Assembly (NCBI GenBank): GCA_947683625.1
Contig: CANTUR010000241.1
Span: 1,674,001-1,738,000 of the forward strand
Length of the DNA: 64,000 bases
Source: Mallotus nudiflorus
Lineage: Eukaryota; Streptophyta; Magnoliopsida; Malpighiales; Euphorbiaceae
Direction of reading: 5' to 3'
The notes under the pieces were generated by a model that saw only the letters and a program-made list of their open reading frames with translations, ran no database searches and was not told the DNA's origin. The translations under genes were made by a program, and so were the position numbers. Shown piece after piece: positions 35,101-47,400 of the stretch (position 1 is the stretch's first letter; each line of letters opens with the position of its first letter).

Positions 35101-37621
35101 CAGAAAACTTTAAAACAACCATAATTGAACATATTGAGACAAAACAATCTTCACAAGAAATGTGCATCATATTCAACAAGGTTATAAATTCTTACCCTCC
35201 TAATTTTTTCCACTTTTTTCCTCCATACAAATAATTAACACGCTCAGCCAGCTCACGGGTCAACTCCAGATGCTGTTTTTGATCCTCACCAACAGGGACA
35301 AAGTCAGACTACAGAGGCATGCTGCAAATTATAAGGATTGTGCATATTTGATTACCAATTTATCATCATTCATCAATACACAGAAGCAAGCAGAAAGGAA
35401 AGTGTTGCCTTTGGTATTAAATCATTAAAAATTATAATCAGCCCAATCAGACCTGGTCACAATATAGTAAGGCTTAGCTTATTAATCACTATGACACCAG
35501 CTGAAAATTCAGGAAATTTATTCTGTCACCAAACTCCCACCCCAAAACCTCACCTTATATTATTTATTTTAAGACAGAAATTATTTAAAGATCCACATCT
35601 TCACATAACAGCTTCCAAATGGAGATAGATTATACTCATTAACATTGTAAAAGACTTGCATGTTTTAGAACCCACCTGATACAGAAGAATATCAGAAGCC
35701 ATCAGAACAGGATAAGTCAAAAGAGCAACCCCTACATTTTCATCCCCCTGCAAAAAACAACAAACCAAGTTATACAATTAAACAGAATAGATAAGAAGAT
35801 ATAGAAATACAACTTGAACAAGTTTTTCACATATCAAAAAAACAAAGAACTAATAAGAGGTGCACGTCATAATATACAATGTAAATTTAAAAAGCACAAT
35901 AAGTTGTTAGATTCTGACTGCCACATACAGACCTACCACTTTGCGAGATTTCTCTTTGAACTGGATCATTCTGTTCAGCCAACCAATTGGGGTGGCAGAA
36001 CTCAGAAGCCACATTAGTTCTACATGAGCACGTACATGGGACTGCACAAACACAGAAGCCTGGATGCACAAATCACAGTTATCAAACTAATAAGTACAAA
36101 AAAAGACCATCATTCTAAGCAGCATTATCAAGGACCAAAAGCTGCATAACCTTGGAAGTGTCAACACCACATGCCAAATAAATTGCAGCTGTATCCCTTG
36201 TAGCCTTAGATAATTCTTGTGTATCAAATGGTAATGTAATCTACAAGTTGAACAGAAACTACAGTAGTCAAGATAGCCTGAAGAGAAAATCAAGAACAAT
36301 TACATGAAGGTTCTGTTAAAAAATAACTCTCCATCTACTCTTCTTTTTCCTTTTTTTTCAGAAAAAAAAAAAATTAATATAAACAAGAGAATTGATTTTT
36401 AACTTGCATCCCTTTCCTCTTTCTTAATAGAAGATACTCATTATTTGCAGTCCAAAGATTTGCAACCATGCTCAATGAAAGTCATAAATTTTCCAGGTTT
36501 CTAGCAAGAATTATAAAATCATTTTAATGCTTATTTACAAGGTTTAAGTGGTTGAATGAATGTTTTAGTTAAGACTGCAAAGCTAGTAAGCCAACAATAA
36601 GTATAAAATTCTTTAAAACTTCTACAGTTCTTGCTTAAAGTTGAAAATATGCAAATGCTTCGCAGGTCAAATTAAAACCACAGTCCCAGGAGAAAGAGTA
36701 AAAATTAATGTATAAATCAAGCAGCAACAGCTTGAAGCTGAAACTCAATTCACTATCTTTTGACTGAGAGGGAGAGAAGATGAGACATTCATTTTTTACA
36801 TTCCATTAAGTGAATATTCTCCCTACCTTGGTATACATTCAACAAGAAGTTAAAACATTCAGACTAAAGTTAAAACAGTTAAAACAAACTGACAAAAGAA
36901 AATATTCAACTTTCAGAACAATCATGACCACGAGGCACCAAGAGCAACAAGAAAAACACATCCAAAAAAAATATATCGACTGCCATTATGAAACATACCG
37001 CATGGAGGTCCACAATGAAGAACAGTGTCTCATATGTATTCTGCAAAAAATCTTTAACTAATTATCTGTAGAAACAAAACATGAATAGCTCTAAAACAGA
37101 AAATAAAAGTAGAAACAAAATAAAAGATTCCTTATTATTTAGTGTTCATTACTGATTAAACAACCTATACATTTAATAAATTTTCAGGAAAAATTACATG
37201 TAAATAACAATAATTTTCAACAATGTTTAAAATAATTAATCCTGAAATTGATGAAAAAACAATAACAAAAACCTGAAGAGCTATCCAATTTTTAATAGCG
37301 CCAAGGTAATTTCCAAGGTGAACAGATCCTGTTGGCTGAACTCCTGATACTATCCTCTTCCTGAAAAACAAAACATGTAAAATAAAATTTCTTTCTACCA
37401 CAAGTTTCTCCACAGTAACCTCACTCTCATTTCAAAAATAAATGATATGGCACAATAGAGGAAAAAAAAAATTACTTGACGGAGATGGAAGAACTCGCCG
37501 GAGCAGCAGGTTGAGCGGCGGAGACACTGCAATGGCCGCGGAAAGCAGTGGCGTGTCTCACATTTTGACAAATTAGCTTCGAACTTCGGAGAAATTGTCT
37601 TCGGAGTCCATTGAGTGACAT
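32171..37621 (-). CDS. OVA4: Tryptophanyl-tRNA synthetase, chloroplast/mitochondrial
   Basis: Class I aminoacyl-tRNA synthetase charging organellar tRNA-Trp. Fourteen exons fit in frame: 37476-37621, 37273-37360, 36999-37040, 36151-36240, 35937-36059, 35676-35747, 35196-35308, 35065-35086, 34899-34964, 34610-34666, 33702-33748, 33481-33562, 33273-33362 and 32171-32305 (390 residues). The first exon is an Arg/Ser/Ala-rich leader without acidic residues (MSLNGLRRQFLRSSKLICQ), as expected of an organelle transit peptide; dual targeting is known for the Arabidopsis orthologue. GVQPTGSVHLGNYLGAI holds the HIGH motif (HLGN, residues 63-66). The KMSKS loop is residues 254-258, with its Lys on exon 9 and MSKS on exon 10. 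Also seen: VGVALLTYPVLMASDILLYQ, VPVGEDQKQHLELTREL and the C-terminal AMGFLRR. Exon 8 is only 22 bp. Length and bacterial-type motifs rule out the larger cytosolic enzyme. No defect is seen. Confidence 0.95.
32286..32390. repeat. 55-bp tandem duplication of the last TrpRS splice acceptor
   Basis: The block at 32286-32335 is repeated at 32341-32390 with only three or four differences. It contains the acceptor of exon 14 (32306/32305) and the first 20 exon bases. The second copy places an equally good acceptor (minus-strand TTTTTTCCAG then GTCCGATATGAGG) 55 bases upstream, at 32361/32360. Using it would add 55 bases and shift the frame. Confidence 0.9.
32890..32955 (+). other. tRNA-like sequence in TrpRS intron 13
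   Basis: CATCTCAGTGATTAGGAC resembles the A box and GAAGTTCAAAAACCC the B box of a tRNA-derived SINE. The spacing is about right. No tRNA cloverleaf forms by eye, so it is not a functional tRNA gene. Confidence 0.3.
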
Positions 37622-39677
37622 GCTTAAAGGTTACAAAACAAAATTAAAAATGAGAGAATTACAGAAAGAACTTAACAATTGAGGAACATGAAATTAACAG
37701 TTGAGATGGAGAGACAGCTACAGTGAAGAGGAGGAAGAGGAGGCAAGGCGTGGAGAGGAATTGGAGAGGAGAAGAAACTGAGAAACAATGACGCGTCCCA
37801 TCAGCGTCGTATTTGAGGTCGTCGAAATGCTATTATCGCTATTGTATCGTCGAAAGACGATATCATGAAAGAGATGATGAATGATGAGGTTTGCTTCGGC
37901 TCTGAGGCCTTGAGTTTTAAAGCCTTAAATTCCTATATTTTGCGTTTAAATTGTAAAAAATAAAAAGTTTATGTGTTTTTGTAGTTATTATCAAATCCAA
38001 TCCTACTTGAAAAATAAAGTCTTATCCGCACTATTTAACGTTTGTATGTAGATCTGCTTCCACCGAGACTGAATGGGTAATTCATTTCTGCTAGCATGTT
38101 CACAATTCACCGTCAAATCCTTGTTCGATTCTATAGGTGGAATTTATATTTAGGTCCTATATTTTTAATTAAGATAATATTTTTTAATATTTTTTTACTA
38201 ACATTAATAATTAATAGTTATGATTCATATGGCACTAACAAAATCACTTTGTAAAAAAATAAATAAATAAAGTTTAATAAAAAATTAATTTGTTTGAAGA
38301 GGTTGATTCCGACCCATGACTTGGTGTGAGAATTGGGTATATATAGACTTTTTTTTTTTAGCAAGGGTGTACATAGACTTAAAAATGCAAGTATTGGGCT
38401 ATTTATTGAAAAGTTAAAATTTGGTCTCGTTTAATACAAAAATACAAATTAAAGGGATTATTTGACCATTATTCATTATTGTACAGTTGAAAGATCGATT
38501 TTATTTATTGGATATACAAGGTAAACAAGGTTAGCTTGCAGCCATCAAACTTTTTTTTTTTGGTTACAAGAGTTGTACATAAGTTCTTTTGTTAGAATCC
38601 TATAATTCAAGTCGGTTTATCCAAATTCAATATGAATTTATAGATGAATTGAAAAAATATAAGAATTGATACTGAATCATACTAGTTAATAGTGAATCAT
38701 AAGAATTGATATGAATATACGATTCTCCATGATTTTCGTTTATTGAATAAAATAACTCTTATTTAAAACATACAATTAGAGAATGGTAAAACTCATTATT
38801 TTTCAATTAAAATCACTTAAAAGTTGAAAATCCTATAATAAAAACACAAACTTAATTTATTATTTCTTAAGTGTTTCCCAAACTTAATGAGGCTAGCAAA
38901 TATAATCAACTTCATAAATTCTTTTATAATTCTTCTTTTAATTTGGAAGATTAGCAACATTGATTTAGATATATATATGATGACCACCTTAAATTCCATT
39001 ATTTCTACTATATTTAATATATTATATTATTAAAATTTTTTAATAATGAGTAGTATCAAGTAATCTATATTAAAATTAAACAATACATTATATCAAATAT
39101 ACTTTTTATATGAAATATATTATTTTTAATTATTAATATGAAATGAATCTTACGATTCGATTCTCGATTCACAAATTGAAGATTTCAATTCTTGATTCAA
39201 ATCTCAATTTTACAACTATGTACATAAGTTTTAGAATATGTTTCTTTTAGAAACAACTAAAAAATTGAAAAAAAAAATACGGTTGATTTTTTTTTTTTAA
39301 AAAAAAAACATATTTAACAATATTTTTTTTTTAAACATAGTGATTGTTTTTATGTCCCAGAAACAATTAAAACAACTAGAAACAATCAAAATAACCACGA
39401 AAAAAGCCAAAACAATCAATTAAAATAATAAATAACGATTTAGAGTTTTTAAGCCAATCCAACGAAATAGAAACATAACTACTAAAAACAATAAAAAAAA
39501 AAAAACTAGAAACAATCAAAACATCCTAAATAATCAAATCAATCAAAACAACCGCCAAAACAACTAAATAAAATAACAAATAATGCTTAAAATTTTTTCA
39601 ACTCAATCCAATGAAAATGAAATCAGAATAAAAATTCAATAGAATCAAAGCAAGAAAAAGAATAATAGAACTCAATA
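37622..39677. other. Intergenic DNA upstream of TrpRS
   Basis: The first 250 bases contain the TrpRS promoter, purine-rich and without a TATA box, as usual for housekeeping genes. From about 39250 to 39650 there is A-rich low-complexity DNA with many repeats of the words AAACAA and CAATCAAAA. No gene was recognised. Confidence 0.5.
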
Positions 39678-39682
39678 ATAAC
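39678..39682. repeat. Target duplication (left) of the old solo LTR
   Basis: ATAAC directly precedes the LTR start at 39683 and is repeated exactly at 54445-54449 after the LTR end, giving a perfect 5-bp duplication 14.8 kb apart. Confidence 0.85.
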
Positions 39683-40958
39683 TATTACGACCCAACCCGG
39701 GAGTCATGACCGGCGCTAGAAAATGAGAATTCTTTCGAATTCGAAACTCATAACAAGCCTTAAAAGAATTAAAGCATGAAATAAATAAATAAAATATGCA
39801 TCAATTAAAATCTTAAACTAATATAATAATAATAAACTTCTGTCATAACATAAAATAAAATATATATACAATATTCAGAGAAAGACCTCTGAAATTACAA
39901 CCAACATTCCACAAATACAAAGTACGACTACTACTGCAGTTTTCTAGAGTACAATAAAAGTTAGGTAGATAATTTATACAAAATAGTCAGGGCTAAAGAA
40001 GTCCGGTGGATGGACCTACTACTGAGGTCTAAGGAAAAAGAGTCTCCTGTAAAAATAATAACTGAGGGGAGTCAAACCTTACTGAGTGAATTGTTATATT
40101 ATATATACATGCGCCTCTTAATGTCATATGCAATCAATCATCATTATATATAATAAATATATACAAGCATTTCACATATATACTGAAATCACTTTATATA
40201 ATAAATACTGAAAAACGTTGTTTTATTGAATGATCAAATAGAACCCTATTTAACTACAACCTCAAACAAAAACATCACTTTAGCGATACAGGCTCACTTA
40301 ATTCCAAATTAATTCTCTTATTCTATTATGGACAGTAGACTGACCCTGAGACACTAAGTTAACCGAGCTCCAACATTTTGACTGTTAGTATGATTGGCCC
40401 TGAGATACTAGGTCAACCGAGCTCTAGCAACCATACTATTCAATCACATCAATCTCAAAAAATCAATCAATCATATATCAAAATCATCACAAGTGATTCA
40501 CAATTCAAACATAAATCTATCGCACTGATAAGTACACGGTCCTAGTTCTACCTACTAGGAAGCACGTTCTATCAATATCCTTCATTTAAAATTTAACATA
40601 CATAGGGGAAAATAAATAATGCATAATAACATTCATAATAACAAAATAAACCATATATATACCAGAAATATACCTAAAGTATACTAAGTATATTTTAAGT
40701 ATATATATATGTTAAATAAATTTGAAATCAATCATAAAAATATGCCAAATAAAAACCAATAATATACTAAAAACATTCTAAGTATATATAAAAAATATAA
40801 CATGCATTTATTTTGAAATATATCAACAATATACTAAAAATATACCTAACATATACTAAACATTTAATAAAATAATTTATGAATGAATGTGTATTAAAAC
40901 ATGTATATTCTAAATCATGCATCCTAAATGCGATATTCTAAATCATGCATCCTAAATG

Positions 40959-41011
<53 letters not shown>

Positions 41012-41031
41012 ATAACAACTCATAAGTTTGT
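39683..41031 (-). mobile_element. Old gypsy solo LTR, first part (split by a younger insertion)
   Basis: The DNA follows the younger LTR at 41032-42330 in order: ACGACCCAA at the start, GGCGCTAG, AATTCTTTCGAAT, the paired GGTCAACCGAGCTC-like blocks at about 40345 and 40410, the GTCCTAGT...CACGTTCTAT block, and TATA-rich DNA. It is clearly diverged. It stops at 41031 and continues at 52470. There is no internal gag-pol between the two parts other than the younger element, so this is a solo LTR left by recombination between two LTRs. Confidence 0.88.
40962..41009. repeat. (TA)n microsatellite
   Basis: A pure TA run of about 24 units inside the old LTR, about 20 bases before the younger insertion. 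Confidence 0.95.
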
Positions 41032-44000
41032 TGTCACGACCCAAAACAGGGGTTATGACCGACGCTAGGGAACGGGAATTCTTTCGAATCCGGAACCCAT
41101 AGCAAGCCTAAAAATAAAAATAAAACATGCAATAATAATAATAACAATATCAAATGCAACGGAAATGAAAATCATAAATATCACAATATTATTTTCACCA
41201 ACTGGATTTAAATTAAATCTCATCTCATGTATATAAATCTTTAATACAAATCCAGTTTCAAATATAATACAATATCTCACATAAATAAAATACATAAAAT
41301 CCCATAATTAATTTACAACTACTGCAGTGTCTAGATTATAAAAATAAGACTCAAGTAAACAGTTTATACAAAGAAGCCGGGGCGAAAGAAATCCGGCGTA
41401 CAGGCCTGCTACTGAGGTCTGAAGATGTTGACTCTCCTGAAAAATTGTCAACGGAGGGGAGTCAGACCTCACTGAGTGAATTACTATAATATATATACAT
41501 ACACACTAAATGATAATGCATACAGTCAACAGTATATATCTAATATATATATACAGGCAATTACACACAAATGCAATAAAATCATTTTATATATATTTCA
41601 TTGAAAATCATCGATTATGAAGGATCAAATAGAACCCTATGATATCGTAACCTCGAAAACAGTGTTAGACAACACTCTAGCCATACAGGCTCACTTATTC
41701 TAAAATATATCCACTTAATCCATTTGGACAGTAGACTGGCCCCGAGACACTAAGTCAACCGAGCTCCAGCAGTCTGACTGCCTGTGTGATTGGCCCCGAG
41801 ACACTTGGTCAACCGAGCTCCAGCAATCACACCTCCAAACCATATCTCACACATATCAATAATCACATTTAATCAATATCCACAAATAAGTTAGTAATAT
41901 AGCCTAAATACTATAGGCGTACCGGTACGTACTCGGTCCTAGTGCTGCCCACTAGGTAGCACGTTCTATTGATATCCTTCATCATTAATAATATAAAACA
42001 TTCATTCACAAAAATAAATGATGCATGAAGTTCAATAAAATATCAACATAAACCATATATATACTAGAAATATACCAAAAGTAAACCAGGTATATTTCAA
42101 GTATATATATGTCAAATGAATTCAATCAATTTACAAATTAAGCTAGAAATATATTTAAAAACATTTTAAATATGATTTATTAATAAAACATGTATACAAT
42201 TTATTATATACCAAAAATATACTAAAATACAAATCACATTATTTATGCATATTTAGTCAAAATGAAACATGTATTTCTAAAATCATGCATCATAAAGCAC
42301 ATATATATAAAATAGTAACTCACAAATTAGTGCGCTCCACGAGATGGATCCGACGGGCCTGGTCCACTAGCCCTCGATCTCGGTGCAACTAAACAAGCAA
42401 TAACGACAGACATTAGAATAAACCTAACAAAAATCCTAGAATTCAATCTAGAGTATTAAACATAAAATCGATATGAGGGTTCGATCGGATATCACGTTTT
42501 ACGAGAATTCTATCGAAAATTCGACAGAACCTCCCCTATAAAACGGACATCTCTCCACTCAAAAGAGTAGAGCTGACCCTGCAAGGAAATATACTTCGAA
42601 AAACTACACAGAGCACAATCAAAATCCCACGGTCGAACTCCAAACTACAGTCCACCGACCGGGGTCCACAATCACAGAATAATTTCAGAAAATACCAAAA
42701 ATACCCTTATAACATAGAAATACATTTTATAGGTAGAAATTACATGATTAGCTTTAAAACACATTAAAACCCGATAAAAACTCATTTTATTAGAAAAACC
42801 GTATATTATATATATATAATTGAAAATAATTCATGAAAAATAGTTTTAATTAGTTAAAAATACTAAATAATTTGTGGAAATCATTTTTTATACCTTAAAT
42901 AACTATTAAAACCAATTAAATTACATTTTTAGCCAATTTTGGGTAAAATTACCAAAATGCCCTTATATATATAAATATACTATAATTACTTCAAAATTTC
43001 ACCAAAAATAGTATAATTATCCAAAATTAATTTTCTCAACATATTTATCAATAATTTTAATAATTAAACTCAATTATCCAATTAATTTCAAATAAAAACA
43101 TAATTAACCCTAATTTCTCAAATTTACATAAAATCAAATAATTCAAAATAAATACTTAGAAATTCATAAAAATTCCAAATAAATTCCTATAATTCATTTC
43201 AATGCCTAATTTAACCATAAAACACAATTTCATAATTTAAATAATTAATTTCCAAAAATTAGAAAATAATATTAAAATATTCAAAAATACCCAAAAATTC
43301 AAAAATTCCACAAAAATTCATAAATGTTGATTAAGCTACTAGGAACAACATTTGTGAAGGGAGTTTCCATGAATCAATCAATTCGAAGCTCAAAAAAATT
43401 AAAAACCCTAATATGGCCGAATTGGAAAAATTCAAAACTAAGCAAATCTAGACCATTTAAGCTCAAATCAAAGCTAGAATCACACTCACCGGAGCTCAAG
43501 GAGAATAAAGAGATTGACGGTGTCAAAAATGGTGGCCGGAATCATCGTCGACGGCGAGAAGAAGGATTTCAGACAAAAGAAGAAAAATAGCTCGCCGGCG
43601 CCGGGGAAGAAGGCTGCTGGCAGCGGGGGACGGCTGGGGACGACGGTGGCAAGCCGGGAGGCACACCGACGGTAGGGGAACGGCAGTTGCAGCGGTGGTT
43701 GGTGGTGAGGGGGTGGTCGGGCGCGGGGAAGGAGAAGGAAGAAGAAGAAAGAGAAGAAAAAAGAAAAGAAAAGAAAAGAAAAAGAAAAAAAAATAATAAT
43801 AAAAAATAATTTTAATAAAATATTTAAAAAAATCACACCCACACATATAATTTAATATTTTAATAATTTAATAATAAATAAAATTAATTAAATAATAATA
43901 AATTAATAAACAAATAATAAAATATTAGGGTAATATATATTAAACCCTAATTAAATAAATATCGCACACATACACGGTGTTTAGAAATTTAAAAATACGT

Positions 44001-44245
44001 ATGAGTTCATGCAAGTCCGAAAATATATTTAAAATAATTAATAATAAATTATTTACGTGAAAATTTTCCCGAAAATGCAAATCCCGGGAAAATTTTACAT
44101 AAAGCACTATAAATAATACACAATAATTAAAATAGGTTTTAAATACACATCAACCTCGTAAAATATCATGATACATATACTAAAATTATTAACACTGCAT
44201 ATCCTGGTACAGTGTAAAAATATTTTAAAAACACGGGATATTACA
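41032..44245 (-). repeat. 3' LTR of the gypsy element (3.2 kb)
   Basis: On the plus strand it begins TGTCACGACC and ends GATATTACA. Inside are two nearly identical blocks with CCGAGACAC..GGTCAACCGAGCTCCAGCA at about 41740-41825, a CGTACTCGGTCCTAGTGCTGCCCACTAG-containing block near 41930, a GC-rich island at about 43480-43735, and a purine-rich tract following it. At 3.2 kb it is long for a plant gypsy LTR. Confidence 0.93.
43735..43805 (+). repeat. Purine-only tract in the 3' LTR
   Basis: About 70 bases of G and A only (GAAGGAGAAGGAAGAAGAAG onwards), followed by A-rich DNA. The partner LTR has the same tract at about 51930-52020, longer and with more A runs. Confidence 0.9.
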
Positions 44246-44246
44246 G

Positions 44247-44258
44247 TCTTCCCCCCTT
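44247..44258 (-). other. Polypurine tract of the gypsy element
   Basis: The minus strand reads AAGGGGGGAAGA immediately before the 3' LTR (one base gap), the expected place and composition for plus-strand priming. Confidence 0.8.
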
Positions 44259-44292
44259 ACAAGAATTCGTCCCCGAATTCCAGAAAACAAGA

Positions 44293-44421
44293 TTAAGAAG
44301 GAAAGAGATATGGGTAAAAAGCTCGCATCTCAGCTTCAGTCTCCCACGTATGCTCCTCGACTTTGTCGCTACGCCACAGAACCTTGACCATCGGAATCTG
44401 CTTTGATCGTAACTGTCGAAC
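44293..44421 (-). pseudogene. Chromodomain tail of gypsy pol, cut off by a stop codon
   Basis: Directly after the stop of the long pol frame the same frame stays open for 42 codons. It encodes a chromodomain-like end: a basic stretch, then IPMVKVLWRS, a VEEHTWE block and MRAFYPYLF before the next stop. These are the typical landmarks (VLW, ATWE-like, YP-LF) of chromovirus integrase tails. Only the in-frame TAA separates it from pol, so it is a recent loss. Confidence 0.8.
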
Positions 44422-47400
44422 TTAATAATCAACGATCGCCACAGGTTTTTCCACAAACGTCAAATCTTCACTCACTTCTACACTGTCAGGCTGTAACACG
44501 TGTGAAGGGTCTGAGATATACTTCCTCAACATCGAGATATGAAATACTGGATGCACTTGTGACATACTCGGAGGCAAATCCAACCGATGTGCAACAGTGC
44601 CAACTCTCTCCAGAATCTCATACAGTCCAATATATCTCGGTGCTAACTTACCCTTCCTACCAAATCTCATCACACCCTTCATCGGAGATACTTTCAGAAA
44701 AATGAAATCTCCAACCTGAAACTCCACATCTCTGCACCTAGGATCTGCATAACTCTTCTGTCTGCTAACTGCGATCTCTAATCTGCGCTTGGTCACGGTG
44801 ACTTTCTCTGCAGCATCTTGAACCATCTCAGGTCCAGTCAAAGCTCTCTCACCAATCTCATCCCAACTTAAAGGGGATCTACACTTTCTTCCATACAACG
44901 CCTCATATGGTGCCATACCAATACTGCTATGGTAGCTGTTATTATATGCAAACTCAACAAGTGACAAATGATCATCCCAGCTACCTCCCAAATCCAAGAC
45001 ACACATCCTTAACATATCTTCCAGTGTCTGGATCATCCTCTCAGACTGACCATCTGTCTGAGGATGAAAAGAAGTACTAAAATCCAACCTAGTGCCCATC
45101 GCTTCCTGTAACTTCTGCCAAAAATGAGAAGTAAACACCGAACCTCTATTTGACACAATGGACACAGGTACTCCATGAAGGCACACAATATGTTTCACGT
45201 ACAACTTCGTCAATCTAGCAACTGAATAAGTGGCTTTCACAGGCAAGAAATGTGCAGACTTCGTCACCCTGTCTACAATCACCCAGATGGAATCGTATCC
45301 ATCCTTTGAACGAGGTAAACCGACCATAAAATCCATAGCTATCCTTTCCCACTTCCACTCGGGAATAGAAAGAGGCTGAAGCTTCCCAGAAGGCTTCTGA
45401 TGTTCGGCTTTCACTTGCTGACACGTCAGACACTTAGCCATATAATCAGTGACATCCTTCTTCAATCTGTCCCACCAATATAGATCTCTGATACTGTGGT
45501 ACATCTTAGTAATGCCCGGATGAACGCTGTAAGCTGTAGAATGTGCTTCCTCTAAAATCTCCTCTCTCAAGTCATCCACATCAGGAACACACAATCTACC
45601 ACTAATCCACAACATACCATCATCATCGAGTGTGAAATCAGTGAACTTCCCTGCTCTGACATTCTCTACAAGCTCTTCAAGAATAGGATCTCGGCTCTGA
45701 GCTGCTTTAATCCTATCCCTCAGTACAGATCGTACTTTAAATTGAGCTAGCAGTCCACCTGATCTACTGATCTTCATCATCAGACCTTGATCCACCAACA
45801 GATACAACTCCTGGATCAATGGTCTCCTCTCAATACTGATGTGAGCAAGACTACCTGACGACTTCCTACTCAAGGCATCTGCTACCACATTAGCTTTACC
45901 CGGATGATATAGAATCTCATAATCATAATCCTTCAACAATTCCAACCATCTCCTCTGCCTTAGATTCAAATCTCTCTGCTTGAAAATGTACTTAAGGCTC
46001 TTGTGATCAGTAAATATCTCACAAGTCACCCTGTATAAATAATGTCTCCAAATCTTCAAAGCAAAGATCACTGCAGCCATCTCTAGGTCATGTGTAGGAT
46101 AGTTCTGCTCATGCTTCTTCAACTGCCTCAAAGCATAGGCTATCACCCTTCTATTCTGCATCAACACACAACCAAGACCAATTCTAGAGGCATCACAATA
46201 AACTGTGAACTTATCCACACTATTAGGCAAAGCTAATACTAGCGCTGTGGTCAACTTCTCCTTTAATAACTGAAAATTATTCTCACAAGCTTCTGACCAC
46301 TCGAATCTAACATTCTTCTGAGTCAAGCGAGTCATAGGGGCTGCAATTCTAGAAAAATCTTGCATAAACCGCCTATAATACCCGGTTAAACCCAGAAAAC
46401 TCTGAATCTCTGTAACAGAAGTAGGTCTAGGCCACTTAGATATTGCCTCAATCTTTTGTGGATCAACCTGAATACCTTCTTTAGACACTACGTGTCCAAG
46501 AAAAGAAATACTCTCCATCCAGAAATCACACTTCGAGAATTTAGCATAAAGCTGATGATCTCTCAGTGTCTGCAGTACAATCCTCAAGTGATATACATGC
46601 TCCTCCATACTCCTTGAATATACCAGTATATCATCAATGAAGACTACCATAAATTGATCCACATAAGGTCTGAATACCCTGTTCATCAGGTCCATAAAAG
46701 CTGCTGGTGCATTAGTCAAACCAAAAGACATCACCAGAAACTCATAATGACCATATCGTGTGCGAAATGTCGTCTTAGGAATATCAGATTCATTAATCCG
46801 CAGCTGATGATAACCCGACCTCAAGTCAATCTTAGAAAAGAACTGTGCACCCTGTAGCTGATCAAACAAGTCATCTATCCTCGGGAGAGGATACTTGTTC
46901 TTCACTGTCACCTTATTCAGCTCTCTGTAGTCAATGCACAGTCTCAGGGTACCATCCTTCTTCTTCACAAACAGGACTGGTGCACCCCAAGGAGAAACAC
47001 TGGGTCTAATAAAACCTTTATCCAATAACTCTTGCAACTGCTCCTTCAACTCTCTCAACTCTGCAGGAGCCATTCTATAAGGTGGCATAGATATAGGAGT
47101 AGTACCTGGAACCACATCTATACAGAATTCAATCTCTCTATGAGGTGGTAAACCTGGCAACTCCTTGGGAAAAACATCAGGAAACTCACAAGCAATAGGA
47201 ATATCTATGAGTGATAACTTCTCCACTGAAGTATCCCTGACTAATGCCAAATATCCCTGACAACCTTTCCTCAATAACTTCCTAGCCGTAATAGCAGAAA
47301 TAAGATTCTGAGGTGCTGAACTCCTATCACCTACAAACTTAAAATCTTCTTCACTAGGAATTCTGAACGTCACCTCTTTATTCCTGCAATCTACCACGAC

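Noticed and set aside
43486..43846. Minus-strand frames of 107-118 codons in the 3' LTR, and similar ones near 51700-52067
   Set aside because: They are low-complexity Phe/Ser/Pro frames produced by the purine-rich tract and GC-rich island, differ between the two LTRs in frame, and match no domain.
44403..44705. Plus-strand frame of 100 codons over pol
   Set aside because: It is antisense to well-supported integrase coding sequence.
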